DNA from: Actinomycetota bacterium | GTDB taxonomy: Bacteria; Actinomycetota; Actinomycetes; Actinomycetales; Microbacteriaceae | NCBI GenBank assembly: GCA_010028615.1 | Contig: RHAS01000012.1 | Span: 1 to 12,547, forward strand | DNA: 12,547 nucleotides | Reading direction: 5' to 3' | In this document: positions 1-7,408 of the stretch, piece by piece | Layout: each line of letters starts with the position of its first letter | Position numbering within the stretch: position 1 is the stretch's first letter | Notes under the pieces: model-generated | What the model was told of the DNA's origin: nothing | Database searches by the model: none | Seen by the model: only the letters and a program-made list of their open reading frames with translations | Position numbers and translations under genes: made by a program

Positions 1-143
1 CATCCAGAATGTTCACAGCTCTTTTCGCAATGGGTCGGCTACCAGGTTGGATCTCGCACTGGCGTGAAATGAACCACGATCCGGCAACCAAGATTGGTAG
101 ACCACAGCAGCTTTATATCGGATCACCTAAGCGTGATCTTTAA
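1..143 (+). CDS. gltA: Citrate synthase, C-terminal end (5' partial)
   Basis: Only the last 46 codons are present, read from position 3 to a TAA stop at 141-143. The peptide contains FAMGRLPGWISHWREM followed by DPATKIGRPQQLYIG, which matches the end of actinobacterial type II citrate synthases, where the segment 'KIGRPRQ-YTG' closes the small domain. The enzyme condenses oxaloacetate and acetyl-CoA to citrate at the entry of the TCA cycle in the cytoplasm. The catalytic His and Asp residues lie upstream of the window and cannot be checked. Its last 17 bases overlap the end of the opposite-strand transporter gene. The assignment rests on a short but characteristic tail. Confidence 0.85.
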   Translation, partial: SRMFTALFAMGRLPGWISHWREMNHDPATKIGRPQQLYIGSPKRDL

Positions 144-1326
144 GAACCTTTAGCTGTTCTCGGTAAACGGTAGGAAATAGGCTCAAGAAAGCCACGAACG
201 CGGCTATTCCGGCAAAAATGAAGACTTCCCTTACCCCGAATGCATCGATTAGCCATCCGGCTAAAGACATTGCCGAGATACTGGCTATTGAAACCAAAGC
301 GCCGAAGGCGGCAAATACTCTACCCTGGAATTCGTGCGGGGTGACTTTAATCATCATGCCAACGCCGTAGCTATTGATCGTGGCATTGGCCATGCCGGTG
401 ATAAACCAGATCACCATGACCATGATGTAGTGAACCGCCATACCAACCCCGAAGGCGGAAAGCGACATGATTGCCATGCCGATACCTAGAATTTGCAATT
501 CTTGCTTGCCGGTAAATTTCTTGACTCCAGCAAACAAACTAAATAGCAGAGTCCCTATTGCGAAGAACGAACCGACCAGACCATAAATGAAGGCATCTGC
601 ACCAAGGACATCGGTGAGCAAAAAAACATCTCCGACATTGATAACGCTAAGGCAAAGCACCATCGTGAAGACCAAAATAATTAGAGCTCTTAGCAAGTTG
701 TTTTGCATGAGGAACCTAAAGCCCTTGGTCATTTCGGTCTTCTCACCTTCTTTTAGCTTCTCTGGTTCATGATTCACGCCAATCAAGAAAGGCACCACTG
801 CAATCAGGGTAGTGAAAATTCCGTCGATAATAAATGTGATCACATAGCCGGTTTGTGAAACTAGTATTCCTGCAACTGCTGGACCAGAAAGACCGGCTAG
901 TGAAAAGTAACTTTGGATAGTTCCCATTGCTCGGCTAATGTCATCTTTTCTTGCCAAAAGGGGAGTCAACTTAGCCCAGGTTGGGCCGATAATCGATGCG
1001 CAGGTATTAGCTATGAAAAGTAAGGTAAGTATCGCCCAAGTGTCAAGTCGCTGTGTTTGAGCAAACACGGCAGCACCGCCGATGATTGAAAGAATTGGAA
1101 TCACTTTTTTGGTGGAGAAGCGATCGGCAATGGTTCCAGCAAGCGGGGAGAAGATAATGACAGGGAGTGTTCCAACAATAAATAATGCCGCTACCGCTGC
1201 TGGGCCTAGTTCCTTCTCACGGAAAACTAGTGTGAATATAGTTAGTTCTGTTCCGAGAAGGCTAAATGCCCTGGCCAAAGCCATGGTTTGTATTTTTGCC
1301 CACTGCGTCTTTGCTGGTTCTTGCAC
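127..1326 (-). CDS. MFS transporter, probable efflux permease
   Basis: This 399-residue protein is almost entirely hydrophobic segments separated by short charged loops, as expected of a twelve-helix major facilitator superfamily permease in the cytoplasmic membrane. Residues 64-74 (GTIADRFSTKK) form the loop 2-3 motif A of the superfamily. The N-terminal half resembles the MFS_3/EntS-type drug and siderophore exporters, but the substrate cannot be read from the sequence. The gene starts with GTG at 1326 and has no strong Shine-Dalgarno sequence; an ATG at residue 15 (before ALARAF) is a possible alternative. It begins 9 bp after the rsmD stop and is probably co-transcribed with it. Its 3' end overlaps the citrate synthase gene by 17 bp. 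It is the only gene here without a housekeeping role, so its position may be lineage specific. Confidence 0.85.
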   Translation of the reverse strand: MQEPAKTQWAKIQTMALARAFSLLGTELTIFTLVFREKELGPAAVAALFIVGTLPVIIFSPLAGTIADRFSTKKVIPILSIIGGAAVFAQTQRLDTWAILTLLFIANTCASIIGPTWAKLTPLLARKDDISRAMGTIQSYFSLAGLSGPAVAGILVSQTGYVITFIIDGIFTTLIAVVPFLIGVNHEPEKLKEGEKTEMTKGFRFLMQNNLLRALIILVFTMVLCLSVINVGDVFLLTDVLGADAFIYGLVGSFFAIGTLLFSLFAGVKKFTGKQELQILGIGMAIMSLSAFGVGMAVHYIMVMVIWFITGMANATINSYGVGMMIKVTPHEFQGRVFAAFGALVSIASISAMSLAGWLIDAFGVREVFIFAGIAAFVAFLSLFPTVYREQLKVLKDHA

Positions 1327-1335
1327 CGGTTCAGT

Positions 1336-1902
1336 CTAATTGTTGAGCCAGTAAATTACCGTGTCACCGTAGTTCCTGGTTTCGGTAAGGCTTAATTCCG
1401 AAGGGATTATTGGCTGCGTATCACGACTAGATCGTTCAACTATCACGCTGGAATTTGGCTCTAAAAAGGGGATAACTAAATTCAACACATCGCTAATTGA
1501 GTCGTTAGAGATTTCATATGGCGGGTCGATGAAGACTAGATCGAAACTTTCTTGCTGGTTAGCCAAGAAGCTTTGCACAGTTTTTCCAACTGCCTGGAAA
1601 TCGCAATCTAGGTTCTCTTTTTGCAAGGCTTGTTTTACCATCCTGAAATTCTGAATGATGCCACCTAACGCCTGCTTATTATTTTCAACAAAAACCACTC
1701 GGCTTGCCCCACGGCTGGCCGCTTCCAGACCTAATGCACCGGTTCCCGCATAAAGATCCAAAACCTTACTTTCTTCGATAAGGTTTAGAGCATCCAAACG
1801 GCTAAAAATGCTTTCACGAATTCGATCGCTGGTTGGTCTGGTTGATTTCGCTGGCGAGACTAGCGTTCTGCTACCAGCTACGCCGCCGATGATTCTGGTC
1901 AT
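1336..1902 (-). CDS. rsmD: 16S rRNA (guanine(966)-N(2))-methyltransferase RsmD
   Basis: The 188-residue product has the size and motifs of RsmD, which uses S-adenosylmethionine to methylate G966 (E. coli numbering) of 16S rRNA in the assembled 30S particle. It opens with the conserved RIIGG and TRPTSDRIRESIF segments (residues 3-7 and 21-33). The SAM-binding motif I is VLDLYAGTGALGLEA around residues 47-61, and the catalytic motif IV is DPPY at 126-129. The start is ATG at 1902. The gene is divergent from recG, a neighbour seen in many actinobacteria, where rsmD often lies between recG and coaD on the same strand. The MFS gene follows downstream after 9 bp. Nothing is missing. Confidence 0.93.
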   Translation of the reverse strand: MTRIIGGVAGSRTLVSPAKSTRPTSDRIRESIFSRLDALNLIEESKVLDLYAGTGALGLEAASRGASRVVFVENNKQALGGIIQNFRMVKQALQKENLDCDFQAVGKTVQSFLANQQESFDLVFIDPPYEISNDSISDVLNLVIPFLEPNSSVIVERSSRDTQPIIPSELSLTETRNYGDTVIYWLNN

Positions 1903-1948
1903 AGTGTGCCTAGCCTAACTTAGCCAGAGCATCGAGGAAGATTTAACC
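1903..1948. promoter_or_regulatory. Divergent rsmD/recG spacer
   Basis: This 46-bp gap separates the start codons of rsmD (- strand) and recG (+ strand), so both leaders, and possibly both promoters, must sit here or within the opposing gene. On the + side, GAGGAAG at 1934-1940 is a clear ribosome binding site for recG, 8 bases before its ATG. On the - side, no strong Shine-Dalgarno sequence is visible before rsmD. The spacer contains GGCTA-AGTTA-GGCTA on the - strand, a small direct repeat of unknown meaning. No convincing -35/-10 pair was recognised. Confidence 0.4.
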
Positions 1949-4087
1949 ATGCTGCTACCACAAACCAAGTTGGACAGATTGCTTGGTGAAAAAACCGCCA
2001 AGGCTTTGGCTAAAAGCCTTGGCTTGGTAACGGTAGCTGACCTGCTCACCCATTATCCTCGCCGATACACAGCTCGCGGTGAACTTACCAAAATCTCTGA
2101 GATACCGGTAGGTGAGAGCGCTACCCTGATTGCCGACGTTGTTGATGTCAGTGAGCGCCGCATGAAAGGTAAAGCTGGCCACATACTCGAGGTAAAGATT
2201 ACCGATGGTGAAGGCTTTGTCACTGCAACTTTTTTCAATCAGGCTTGGCGTAAGCAAAAACTACTGCCAGGTTCCAGAGGGCTCTGGTCTGGCAAGATCG
2301 GAAGCTTCAACGGAAAATTGCAACTATCTCATCCCGACTATGCGTTATTCAGCGATGAGATTGAAGATGAGGTAGCCAAGGCCTGGGCAGAACTGCCGAT
2401 ACCTATTTACCCAGCTTCTGCTAACTGCACCACCTGGATGATTCAAAGATCCGTGAAGATAATCCTCGATGGCTTGGAGACTGTAGTCGATGAGATTCCG
2501 GAAGATCTAGTTTCTGATCTGATTTCACTTGATGCTGCCATTAGGCAAATACACCAGCCTAAGACTTTGCAAGAGGCTAAAGACGCCATTGAACGACTTC
2601 GCTACCAAGAAGCATTCATGCTGCAGGCAACACTTATTCGGTCGAGGCTATTGAGTATGAATCAGTTATCTCCTGTTCGCGAGGCTAAACCCGGTGGCTT
2701 ACTTGAGCAATTTGACAGTTCACTGCCCTTTACGTTGACCGAGAAACAAGTATTGATTGGCAATGAAATAGCCGAGGATTTAGCAGCCGGTCACCCAATG
2801 AACCGATTACTCCAAGGTGAGGTCGGCTCTGGTAAAACTTTGGTAGCGGTGCGAGCCATGCTTACTATCGCTGAGAGCGATGGCCAGTCTGCACTATTAG
2901 CTCCAACCGAAGTGCTTGCCTCGCAGCACTATCAGTCAATTCTTCGAACCCTTGGGGAAAAGCGGGCAGCAGAATTAGGGCTAACTCTGCTAACGGGACA
3001 GCTTGCCACTGCGGAGCGCAAAAGCGCGATGCTGGCAATTGTTTCAGGAAAAGCAAAAATAATCGTCGGCACCCATGCGCTTTTTGCCGACAAGGTTGAA
3101 TTTTATGATCTAGGGCTAATCGTCATTGATGAGCAGCACCGCTTTGGTGTCGAACAGCGTGAAGCGCTGCGCCTGAAAGGCAAAACTGCCCCGCATGTGC
3201 TCACCATGACCGCCACCCCGATTCCGCGAACTCTTGCTGTGACAGTATTTGGAGATCTGGATATTTCTATACTTGATCAACTTCCATCGGGGCGCTCGCC
3301 AATAGCCTCGCACGTGGTTACCGATAGTCAACCCGCTCTGGTAGCTAGAGTCTGGCAACGAGTTGCTGAAGAAGTGGCAAAGGGGAGACAGGCTTTTGTG
3401 GTTTGCCCCAGGATTGACGAAAAAGATGATCCTGAGGACATAATCGAATCGGATCTGCTTGATACACCTAAGCGGCCACTAGCTGCCGCGACACTAGTTG
3501 CCGAATCGCTAAAGGCAAATCCAATTCTTGCTGGATTAAGAATCGGGCTTTTACACGGCAGGCAGAGTTCTGAAACTAAAGCCGAGGTGATGGCTAAATT
3601 TACTAATCGTGAGCTAGATATTTTGGTGTCAACCACGGTTATTGAAGTTGGGGTTGATGTTCCGAACGCGACAACCATGGTGATTCTTGATGCCGATCGC
3701 TTCGGTATTTCTCAATTGCATCAGTTACGAGGCCGAGTAGGGAGAGGATCGCTACCTGGACTAGCGCTGATGCTCACAGCAGCAGAAGAAGGTTCCTTAG
3801 CTCTAGAACGAGTGAAGGCTGTTGCCGAAACTAGTGACGGTTTCAAATTGAGCGAAATCGACCTTGAATTACGTCGAGAGGGAGATGTCCTCGGAGCTAG
3901 TCAGTCAGGCGGTAGATCTAGCTTGAAACTGCTCCGGGTACTAAAAGATCAGCCGATTATCCAAAAAGCCAGAGACCAAGTGCTTGGTTTATTTGCTGAG
4001 GACCCCACTCTGGAAAAACACCCTAACCTAGCGCTATCTCTTGATTTGCTAGATCAAGCCAGAGCGGACTACCTAACTAAGGGATAG
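1949..4087 (+). CDS. recG: ATP-dependent DNA helicase RecG
   Basis: RecG remodels stalled replication forks and branch-migrates Holliday junctions. The 712-residue protein has the full family layout: an N-terminal helical and OB-fold wedge domain (about residues 1-150, with a YPRRY motif near 36-40), then two RecA-like helicase domains. Visible motifs are Walker A GEVGSGKT (290-297), DEQH box (394-397) in IVIDEQHRFG, motif III TATPIPRTL (421-429), STTVIEVGVDVPNA (561-574) and motif VI QLRGRVGRG (592-600). Its length is close to other actinobacterial RecG proteins. The ATG at 1949 follows GAGGAAG with an 8-base gap, which fixes the start. The TAG stop lies 17 bp before coaD, so it probably leads the + strand gene train. 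Confidence 0.97.
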   Translation: MLLPQTKLDRLLGEKTAKALAKSLGLVTVADLLTHYPRRYTARGELTKISEIPVGESATLIADVVDVSERRMKGKAGHILEVKITDGEGFVTATFFNQAWRKQKLLPGSRGLWSGKIGSFNGKLQLSHPDYALFSDEIEDEVAKAWAELPIPIYPASANCTTWMIQRSVKIILDGLETVVDEIPEDLVSDLISLDAAIRQIHQPKTLQEAKDAIERLRYQEAFMLQATLIRSRLLSMNQLSPVREAKPGGLLEQFDSSLPFTLTEKQVLIGNEIAEDLAAGHPMNRLLQGEVGSGKTLVAVRAMLTIAESDGQSALLAPTEVLASQHYQSILRTLGEKRAAELGLTLLTGQLATAERKSAMLAIVSGKAKIIVGTHALFADKVEFYDLGLIVIDEQHRFGVEQREALRLKGKTAPHVLTMTATPIPRTLAVTVFGDLDISILDQLPSGRSPIASHVVTDSQPALVARVWQRVAEEVAKGRQAFVVCPRIDEKDDPEDIIESDLLDTPKRPLAAATLVAESLKANPILAGLRIGLLHGRQSSETKAEVMAKFTNRELDILVSTTVIEVGVDVPNATTMVILDADRFGISQLHQLRGRVGRGSLPGLALMLTAAEEGSLALERVKAVAETSDGFKLSEIDLELRREGDVLGASQSGGRSSLKLLRVLKDQPIIQKARDQVLGLFAEDPTLEKHPNLALSLDLLDQARADYLTKG

Positions 4088-4104
4088 TTCGCTAACCTTG
4101 ATGC

Positions 4105-4578
4105 ATGGCCATCGCCGTTTATCCAGGTTCTTTTGACCCATTCACTTTCGGGCATCTCGATATTGCTATTCGGGCTGCCAAGATGTTTGATACCGTGCAC
4201 GTCGTAGTGGTTCATAATCCAAATAAAAAGCCAAGGTTCTCGGCAGCAGCAAGAGTTGCCATGATTTCCGAAGTGCTTGAAAATCAGCCGGGCAATTTTG
4301 TAATCAACTCTTTTGATACTGGATTATTGGTTGATTACTGTAAGACGGTAAATGCCGATGCTTTGGTCAAAGGTATTCGTAGCACCGTTGACTTGGATTA
4401 TGAGTTACCGATGGCTCAGGTTAACCGCGACCTCAGTGGTATCGAGACTGTGTTTATCCCGGGGGATCCTCGAACCGGCTTTGTTTCGTCTTCGCTAGTC
4501 AAGCAAGTTGCCGATTTGGGCGGAGATATTTCTAAGTATGTGCCAGAGCCGGTAGCTAGAAAGCTCTTGGGTAAATGA
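4105..4578 (+). CDS. coaD: Pantetheine-phosphate adenylyltransferase (PPAT)
   Basis: CoaD transfers AMP from ATP to 4'-phosphopantetheine, giving dephospho-CoA, the penultimate step of coenzyme A synthesis. The 157-residue length is typical of the family. The nucleotidyltransferase signature is at the N-terminus: YPGSFDPFTFGH (residues 6-17) ends in the TxGH motif that binds the ATP phosphates. NPNKKPRFS (38-46), VKGIRSTVDLDYE and the C-terminal SSSLVK motif are also present. The start is ATG at 4105; an in-frame TGA at 4099-4101 rules out any upstream extension. No good Shine-Dalgarno sequence is near the start, so coupling to recG 17 bp upstream is plausible. It overlaps the next gene by 4 bases (ATGA). 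Confidence 0.96.
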   Translation: MAIAVYPGSFDPFTFGHLDIAIRAAKMFDTVHVVVVHNPNKKPRFSAAARVAMISEVLENQPGNFVINSFDTGLLVDYCKTVNADALVKGIRSTVDLDYELPMAQVNRDLSGIETVFIPGDPRTGFVSSSLVKQVADLGGDISKYVPEPVARKLLGK

Positions 4579-5087
4579 GTAACTTTGTAATCCCAGTGCA
4601 TGATCTGATGCATCGTGCTGGCACCATGCGTGAGATGCATACCAAGATTCACCTAGAGAGCGAACTGGGGGCAGGTTTGGCAAGGGTGGCCAAAGGTGGC
4701 GAGATAGACCTGAAATTGCGTCTAGAGAGCGTTCATGAAGGTATTTATGTCTCTGGAGAGCTCCAAACAGATGCCCAAGGCGAGTGTTCTAGGTGCCTAG
4801 ACCCGGTTCGAATGCCAATCAAGGTAGATATTCAAGAGCTTTTCGCCTATTCTTTAGAGGTAGAAGATGACTTGCTGGTTCAGGACGAGCAAATCGACTT
4901 GGAACAGGTCATCGTTGATTCGGTTGTTCTAAATCTTCCGTTCACCCCAATTTGCAGCGAAGACTGTCTAGGTCTGTGCCCCGAATGTGGCGTGAAGATG
5001 GTTGAAGATCCAAATCACGCTCATGAAGCTCCGATTGATTCAAGGTGGAGTGAGTTGAAGAAGTTTTCTAAAGAAAGGGATAACTGA
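4575..5087 (+). CDS. DUF177 (YceD family) protein
   Basis: This 170-residue protein belongs to the YceD/DUF177 family, linked in bacteria and plastids to 23S rRNA accumulation and generally encoded just before rpmF, as here. It carries six cysteines: CSRC at 71-74, C127, C131 and CPEC at 135-138. Their paired arrangement suggests a bound metal, probably zinc, as in many family members. The C-terminal IDSRWSELKKF is the usual family ending. The start ATG overlaps the coaD stop in an ATGA, and its own TGA overlaps the rpmF start (TGATG), so all three genes are probably translationally coupled. The family assignment is strong; the exact biochemical role is unsettled. Confidence 0.9.
   Translation: MSNFVIPVHDLMHRAGTMREMHTKIHLESELGAGLARVAKGGEIDLKLRLESVHEGIYVSGELQTDAQGECSRCLDPVRMPIKVDIQELFAYSLEVEDDLLVQDEQIDLEQVIVDSVVLNLPFTPICSEDCLGLCPECGVKMVEDPNHAHEAPIDSRWSELKKFSKERDN
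5075..5080 (+). promoter_or_regulatory. Ribosome binding site of rpmF
   Basis: AAGGGA lies 6 bases before the rpmF ATG, inside the last codons of the DUF177 gene. It is one of the clearer Shine-Dalgarno sequences in the gene train, fitting the high expression expected of a ribosomal protein. Confidence 0.6.
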
Positions 5088-5290
5088 TGCCAGTTCCTAA
5101 AAGACGTATGTCGAGATCAAACACCCGTCACCGTCGTTCAGCTTGGGTCGCTAATAACACCCAGTTGGTTAAGAGCGTCGTCAACGGTAAGACCGTCTAT
5201 AGCTTGCCGCACCGTGCCCGTGCCGTAGAAGACTCGAACGGTGACGTTCAGTTCTACGAGTACAAGGGTCGCAAGGTAGCTGACGCCTAA
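5087..5290 (+). CDS. rpmF: 50S ribosomal protein L32
   Basis: The 67-residue, strongly basic product begins MPVPKRRMSRSNTRHRRSAW, the family's conserved N-terminus after Met removal, and ends in a YKGRKVADA tail close to the usual 'YRGR.V' ending. It is a small protein of the large ribosomal subunit near the peptidyl transferase region. There are no cysteines at all, so this is the zinc-independent form of L32, lacking the CxxC pairs that many bacterial L32 proteins have. The ATG shares bases with the DUF177 stop codon, and rnc follows after 17 bp. The DUF177-rpmF-rnc order is widely conserved. Confidence 0.96.
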   Translation: MPVPKRRMSRSNTRHRRSAWVANNTQLVKSVVNGKTVYSLPHRARAVEDSNGDVQFYEYKGRKVADA

Positions 5291-5307
5291 ATTTAGGCTT
5301 ACTCAGA

Positions 5308-5985
5308 TTGGATTACGCCACGCTCACTATGCGGCTTGGCATCTCTATTGACCCAGGTCTAATTGATTTGGCTCTAACTCATTCTTCTTATTCATACGAG
5401 AATGGAAAAACTCCAGATAACGAGCGCCTGGAATTTCTGGGCGATTCAGTTTTAGGTTTTATCGTTACTGATTACCTTTATCGGGCTAACCCAGATTTTT
5501 CTGAGGGCGAGCTATCTAGATTACGGAATGCCACCGTTTCCGCAAAAACACTCAGCATCGCTGCCATGGACCTAGGTCTAGGTGAGTTCATAAAACTAGG
5601 TAAAGGTGAATCCGGTAGCGGTGGATCATCCAAACCAAACATCTTGGCAGATGCCTTTGAAGCGCTTATTGGTGCAGCATTTATTTCTGGTGGGCTTGAA
5701 TCTGCCAGAGTCATAATTTCAAAATACGTCTTTCCACTAATCGACGATAGGGAAGTTCTTCTCGAAACCAGCGAACCGAGAACCGTGCTACTTGATTTTG
5801 CAAAGAAAAATGGCTGGCCAGAACCAGAGTTTGAGGTTACCTTCACCGGACCCGATCACCAGCGCATCTTTTTCGCCAATGTAATTATTGGTGGAAAGAC
5901 TATTGCAACAGGTGAAGGAAAATCCCGCAAAGCAGCTGAAGCCATGGCTGCCAGTCTTGCTCTGTCGACCCTGCGGGGTGAGTAA
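5308..5985 (+). CDS. rnc: Ribonuclease III
   Basis: RNase III cuts double-stranded RNA, releasing the 16S and 23S rRNA precursors and processing some mRNAs. The 225-residue protein has an N-terminal nuclease domain with the signature NERLEFLGD at 38-46, in which E42 and D46 bind metal, and the second acidic pair D115 and E118 in ADAFEALIG. A double-stranded RNA-binding domain follows at about 158-222, with GPDH near 181-184 and GEGKSRKAAE at 202-211. The start is taken as TTG at 5308, which gives the normal lead-in to the first helix; AGG at 5295-5297 may serve as a weak ribosome binding site. An ATG at codon 8 (5329) would trim the first helix. mutM begins immediately after its TAA stop. Confidence 0.94.
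   Translation: MDYATLTMRLGISIDPGLIDLALTHSSYSYENGKTPDNERLEFLGDSVLGFIVTDYLYRANPDFSEGELSRLRNATVSAKTLSIAAMDLGLGEFIKLGKGESGSGGSSKPNILADAFEALIGAAFISGGLESARVIISKYVFPLIDDREVLLETSEPRTVLLDFAKKNGWPEPEFEVTFTGPDHQRIFFANVIIGGKTIATGEGKSRKAAEAMAASLALSTLRGE
5975..5982 (+). promoter_or_regulatory. Ribosome binding site of mutM
   Basis: GGGGTGAG within the last rnc codons lies just before the TAA stop and the TTG start of mutM. It supports initiation at TTG 5986, which is also fixed by the need for Pro and Glu directly after the initiator Met in MutM. Confidence 0.5.
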
Positions 5986-6921
5986 TTGCCTGAGTTACCC
6001 GAAGTTGAAACAGTCAGGTTGGGTTTAGCCGAGAATCTCACCGGCGCTAAAGTGCTAGATGTCACCGTGCACGATCGACGGAGCCTGCGAAGGCACTTAG
6101 CTGGAAGCCGCGATTTCATTGAGACGTTAACTGGTAGAAGCATTGAAGCTGCGGTTAGGCGCGGAAAGTTTCTCTGGCTACCACTTAGTGTCAAGAAAAA
6201 TGAAACTCCAATTGCCTTGATGGGGCATCTTGGAATGAGCGGGCAGCTACTTCTTCGAACCAGAGATTTTGCAGCAGAGCCTCTAAATCGGGTTACCATC
6301 AATCTGCGTTGTTCAGATCGAAGCAAGCTAGAGCTGCGTTTTGTTGATCAGCGCATATTCGGCTCACTGGCTATAGATGTGATGGAACCTACCGAAGATG
6401 GCTTAGCTGGAGGATTTTCCGGTGAAACAGCCGATCTTCGCTGGGAGAATTTGATTCCGACCCAGGCCAAACATATTGCCCGAGACCCGTTGGATATCAA
6501 CTTTGATCCAGATCAGGTGTTAGCAAGGTTTCGTCAAAAAAACTCAGGTATCAAGCGGGTGCTTTTGGACCAACAGGTAATTAGCGGAATTGGCAATATC
6601 TATGCAGATGAGTCTTTATGGCGAGCACGTATTCACTATGACCAACCAGCCGCCAGTATCTCCAGGGCTAAGGCAGTTCTGCTACTGGATGAGATTCAGC
6701 AGGTCCTGGCTGAGGCAGTTGCCGCAGGAGGGACAAGCTTTGATGAGCAATACAAGAATGTCAACGGCGAATCAGGCTTTTTCAGCATCAATCTGAACGC
6801 CTACGGGCAAACCGGTTTACCCTGCAATCGCTGTGGCCGAGCCATCCGAAGGGATAGCTGGATGAACCGCGGCTCGCATTTTTGCCCAAACTGCCAAAAA
6901 CTAAGGCAGTCGAGGGGCTAA
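5986..6921 (+). CDS. mutM: Formamidopyrimidine-DNA glycosylase
   Basis: MutM (Fpg) removes 8-oxoguanine and formamidopyrimidines from DNA and nicks the abasic site. The start is unambiguous: TTG at 5986 gives MPELPEVETVR, where the Pro after Met is the catalytic nucleophile and Glu3 the acid. Lys61 in RRGKFLWL is the conserved beta-lobe lysine. The H2TH region contains SGIGNIYADESLW. The zinc finger has Cys280, Cys283, Cys300 and Cys303, with Arg295 in the loop. At 311 residues it is slightly longer than many homologues, through loops near residues 65-70 and 120-165, with no sign of damage. It directly abuts rnc in the same frame, separated by only the stop codon. Confidence 0.96.
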   Translation: MPELPEVETVRLGLAENLTGAKVLDVTVHDRRSLRRHLAGSRDFIETLTGRSIEAAVRRGKFLWLPLSVKKNETPIALMGHLGMSGQLLLRTRDFAAEPLNRVTINLRCSDRSKLELRFVDQRIFGSLAIDVMEPTEDGLAGGFSGETADLRWENLIPTQAKHIARDPLDINFDPDQVLARFRQKNSGIKRVLLDQQVISGIGNIYADESLWRARIHYDQPAASISRAKAVLLLDEIQQVLAEAVAAGGTSFDEQYKNVNGESGFFSINLNAYGQTGLPCNRCGRAIRRDSWMNRGSHFCPNCQKLRQSRG

Positions 6922-7003
6922 AAACACCGCTGGCTGGCAAGACTAGCGATTTATATAAGGTAATTTTTTATAGAGAAGTAATTACCTACGAAAGCGAACT
7001 ATT
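6922..7003. promoter_or_regulatory. mutM-smc intergenic region
   Basis: At 82 bp this is the longest gap in the + strand gene train, noticeably AT-rich compared with the genes around it. It holds a perfect 8-bp inverted repeat (6958-6987) and an AT-rich stretch with TATAGA at 6969-6974 that could be a -10 element, though no matching -35 was recognised. It is the best candidate for a separate promoter of smc-ftsY-ffh, or for attenuation after mutM. There is no T-run after the hairpin, so a classical rho-independent terminator on the + strand is unlikely. Confidence 0.35.
6958..6987. repeat. Perfect inverted repeat upstream of smc
   Basis: AGGTAATT at 6958-6965 is mirrored by AATTACCT at 6980-6987, with a 14-base spacer. 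The 8 of 8 match is seen directly. The two arms could bind a dimeric regulator or form a weak RNA hairpin in the smc leader. No known operator was recognised. Confidence 0.55.
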
Positions 7004-7408
7004 TTGCATCTAAAAAGCCTGACCCTTAAGGGCTTTAAGTCGTTCGCTACCCCTACGACTTTCGCCCTCGAAAAGGGCGTAACCTGTGTGGTTGGGCCAA
7101 ATGGTTCTGGAAAGTCAAACGTAGTTGATGCTCTCGCCTGGGTGATGGGTGAGCAGGGTCCAAAGACTCTGCGCGGCGGCAAGATGGAAGACGTCATCTT
7201 CGCTGGTACCGCTACCAAAGGTCCACTGGGTCGTGCCGAAGTCTCGCTCACTATTGATAACAGCGACGGAGCGCTTCCAATCGAGTATGCCGAGGTGACC
7301 ATATCAAGAACTCTTTTCCGCACCGGCGGATCAGAGTATGCAATAAACGGTGAGCCCTGTCGATTGCTTGATGTTCAAGAACTTCTCTCTGATACCGGTT
7401 TGGGTTAG
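7004..7408 (+). CDS. smc: SMC fragment 1: N-terminal ATPase head
   Basis: The 134 codons from TTG 7004 to an abnormal TAG at 7406-7408 encode the N-lobe of the SMC head. It begins [15 protein letters not shown], carries Walker [10 protein letters not shown] at residues 31-39 and ends in [14 protein letters not shown]. Intact actinobacterial SMC continues from here with REMHVIVGQG, which is absent. The TAG is created by the junction and is not a natural end. Confidence 0.8.
   Translation: MHLKSLTLKGFKSFATPTTFALEKGVTCVVGPNGSGKSNVVDALAWVMGEQGPKTLRGGKMEDVIFAGTATKGPLGRAEVSLTIDNSDGALPIEYAEVTISRTLFRTGGSEYAINGEPCRLLDVQELLSDTGLG

Noticed and set aside
3328..3678. 116-codon open frame on the - strand within recG
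   Set aside because: Low-complexity Ser/Thr/Ala composition opposite conserved helicase motifs; a coding shadow.
5478..5846. 122-codon open frame on the - strand within rnc
   Set aside because: Entirely antisense to the RNase III catalytic domain, with no ribosome binding site or homology.
5856..6326. 156-codon open frame on the - strand across rnc/mutM
   Set aside because: It lies opposite two well-conserved genes, is rich in Arg/Ser as expected of an antisense shadow, and shows no recognisable domain.
6958..6987. Rho-independent terminator after mutM
   Set aside because: The stem is AT-rich and is not followed by a run of T on the + strand.
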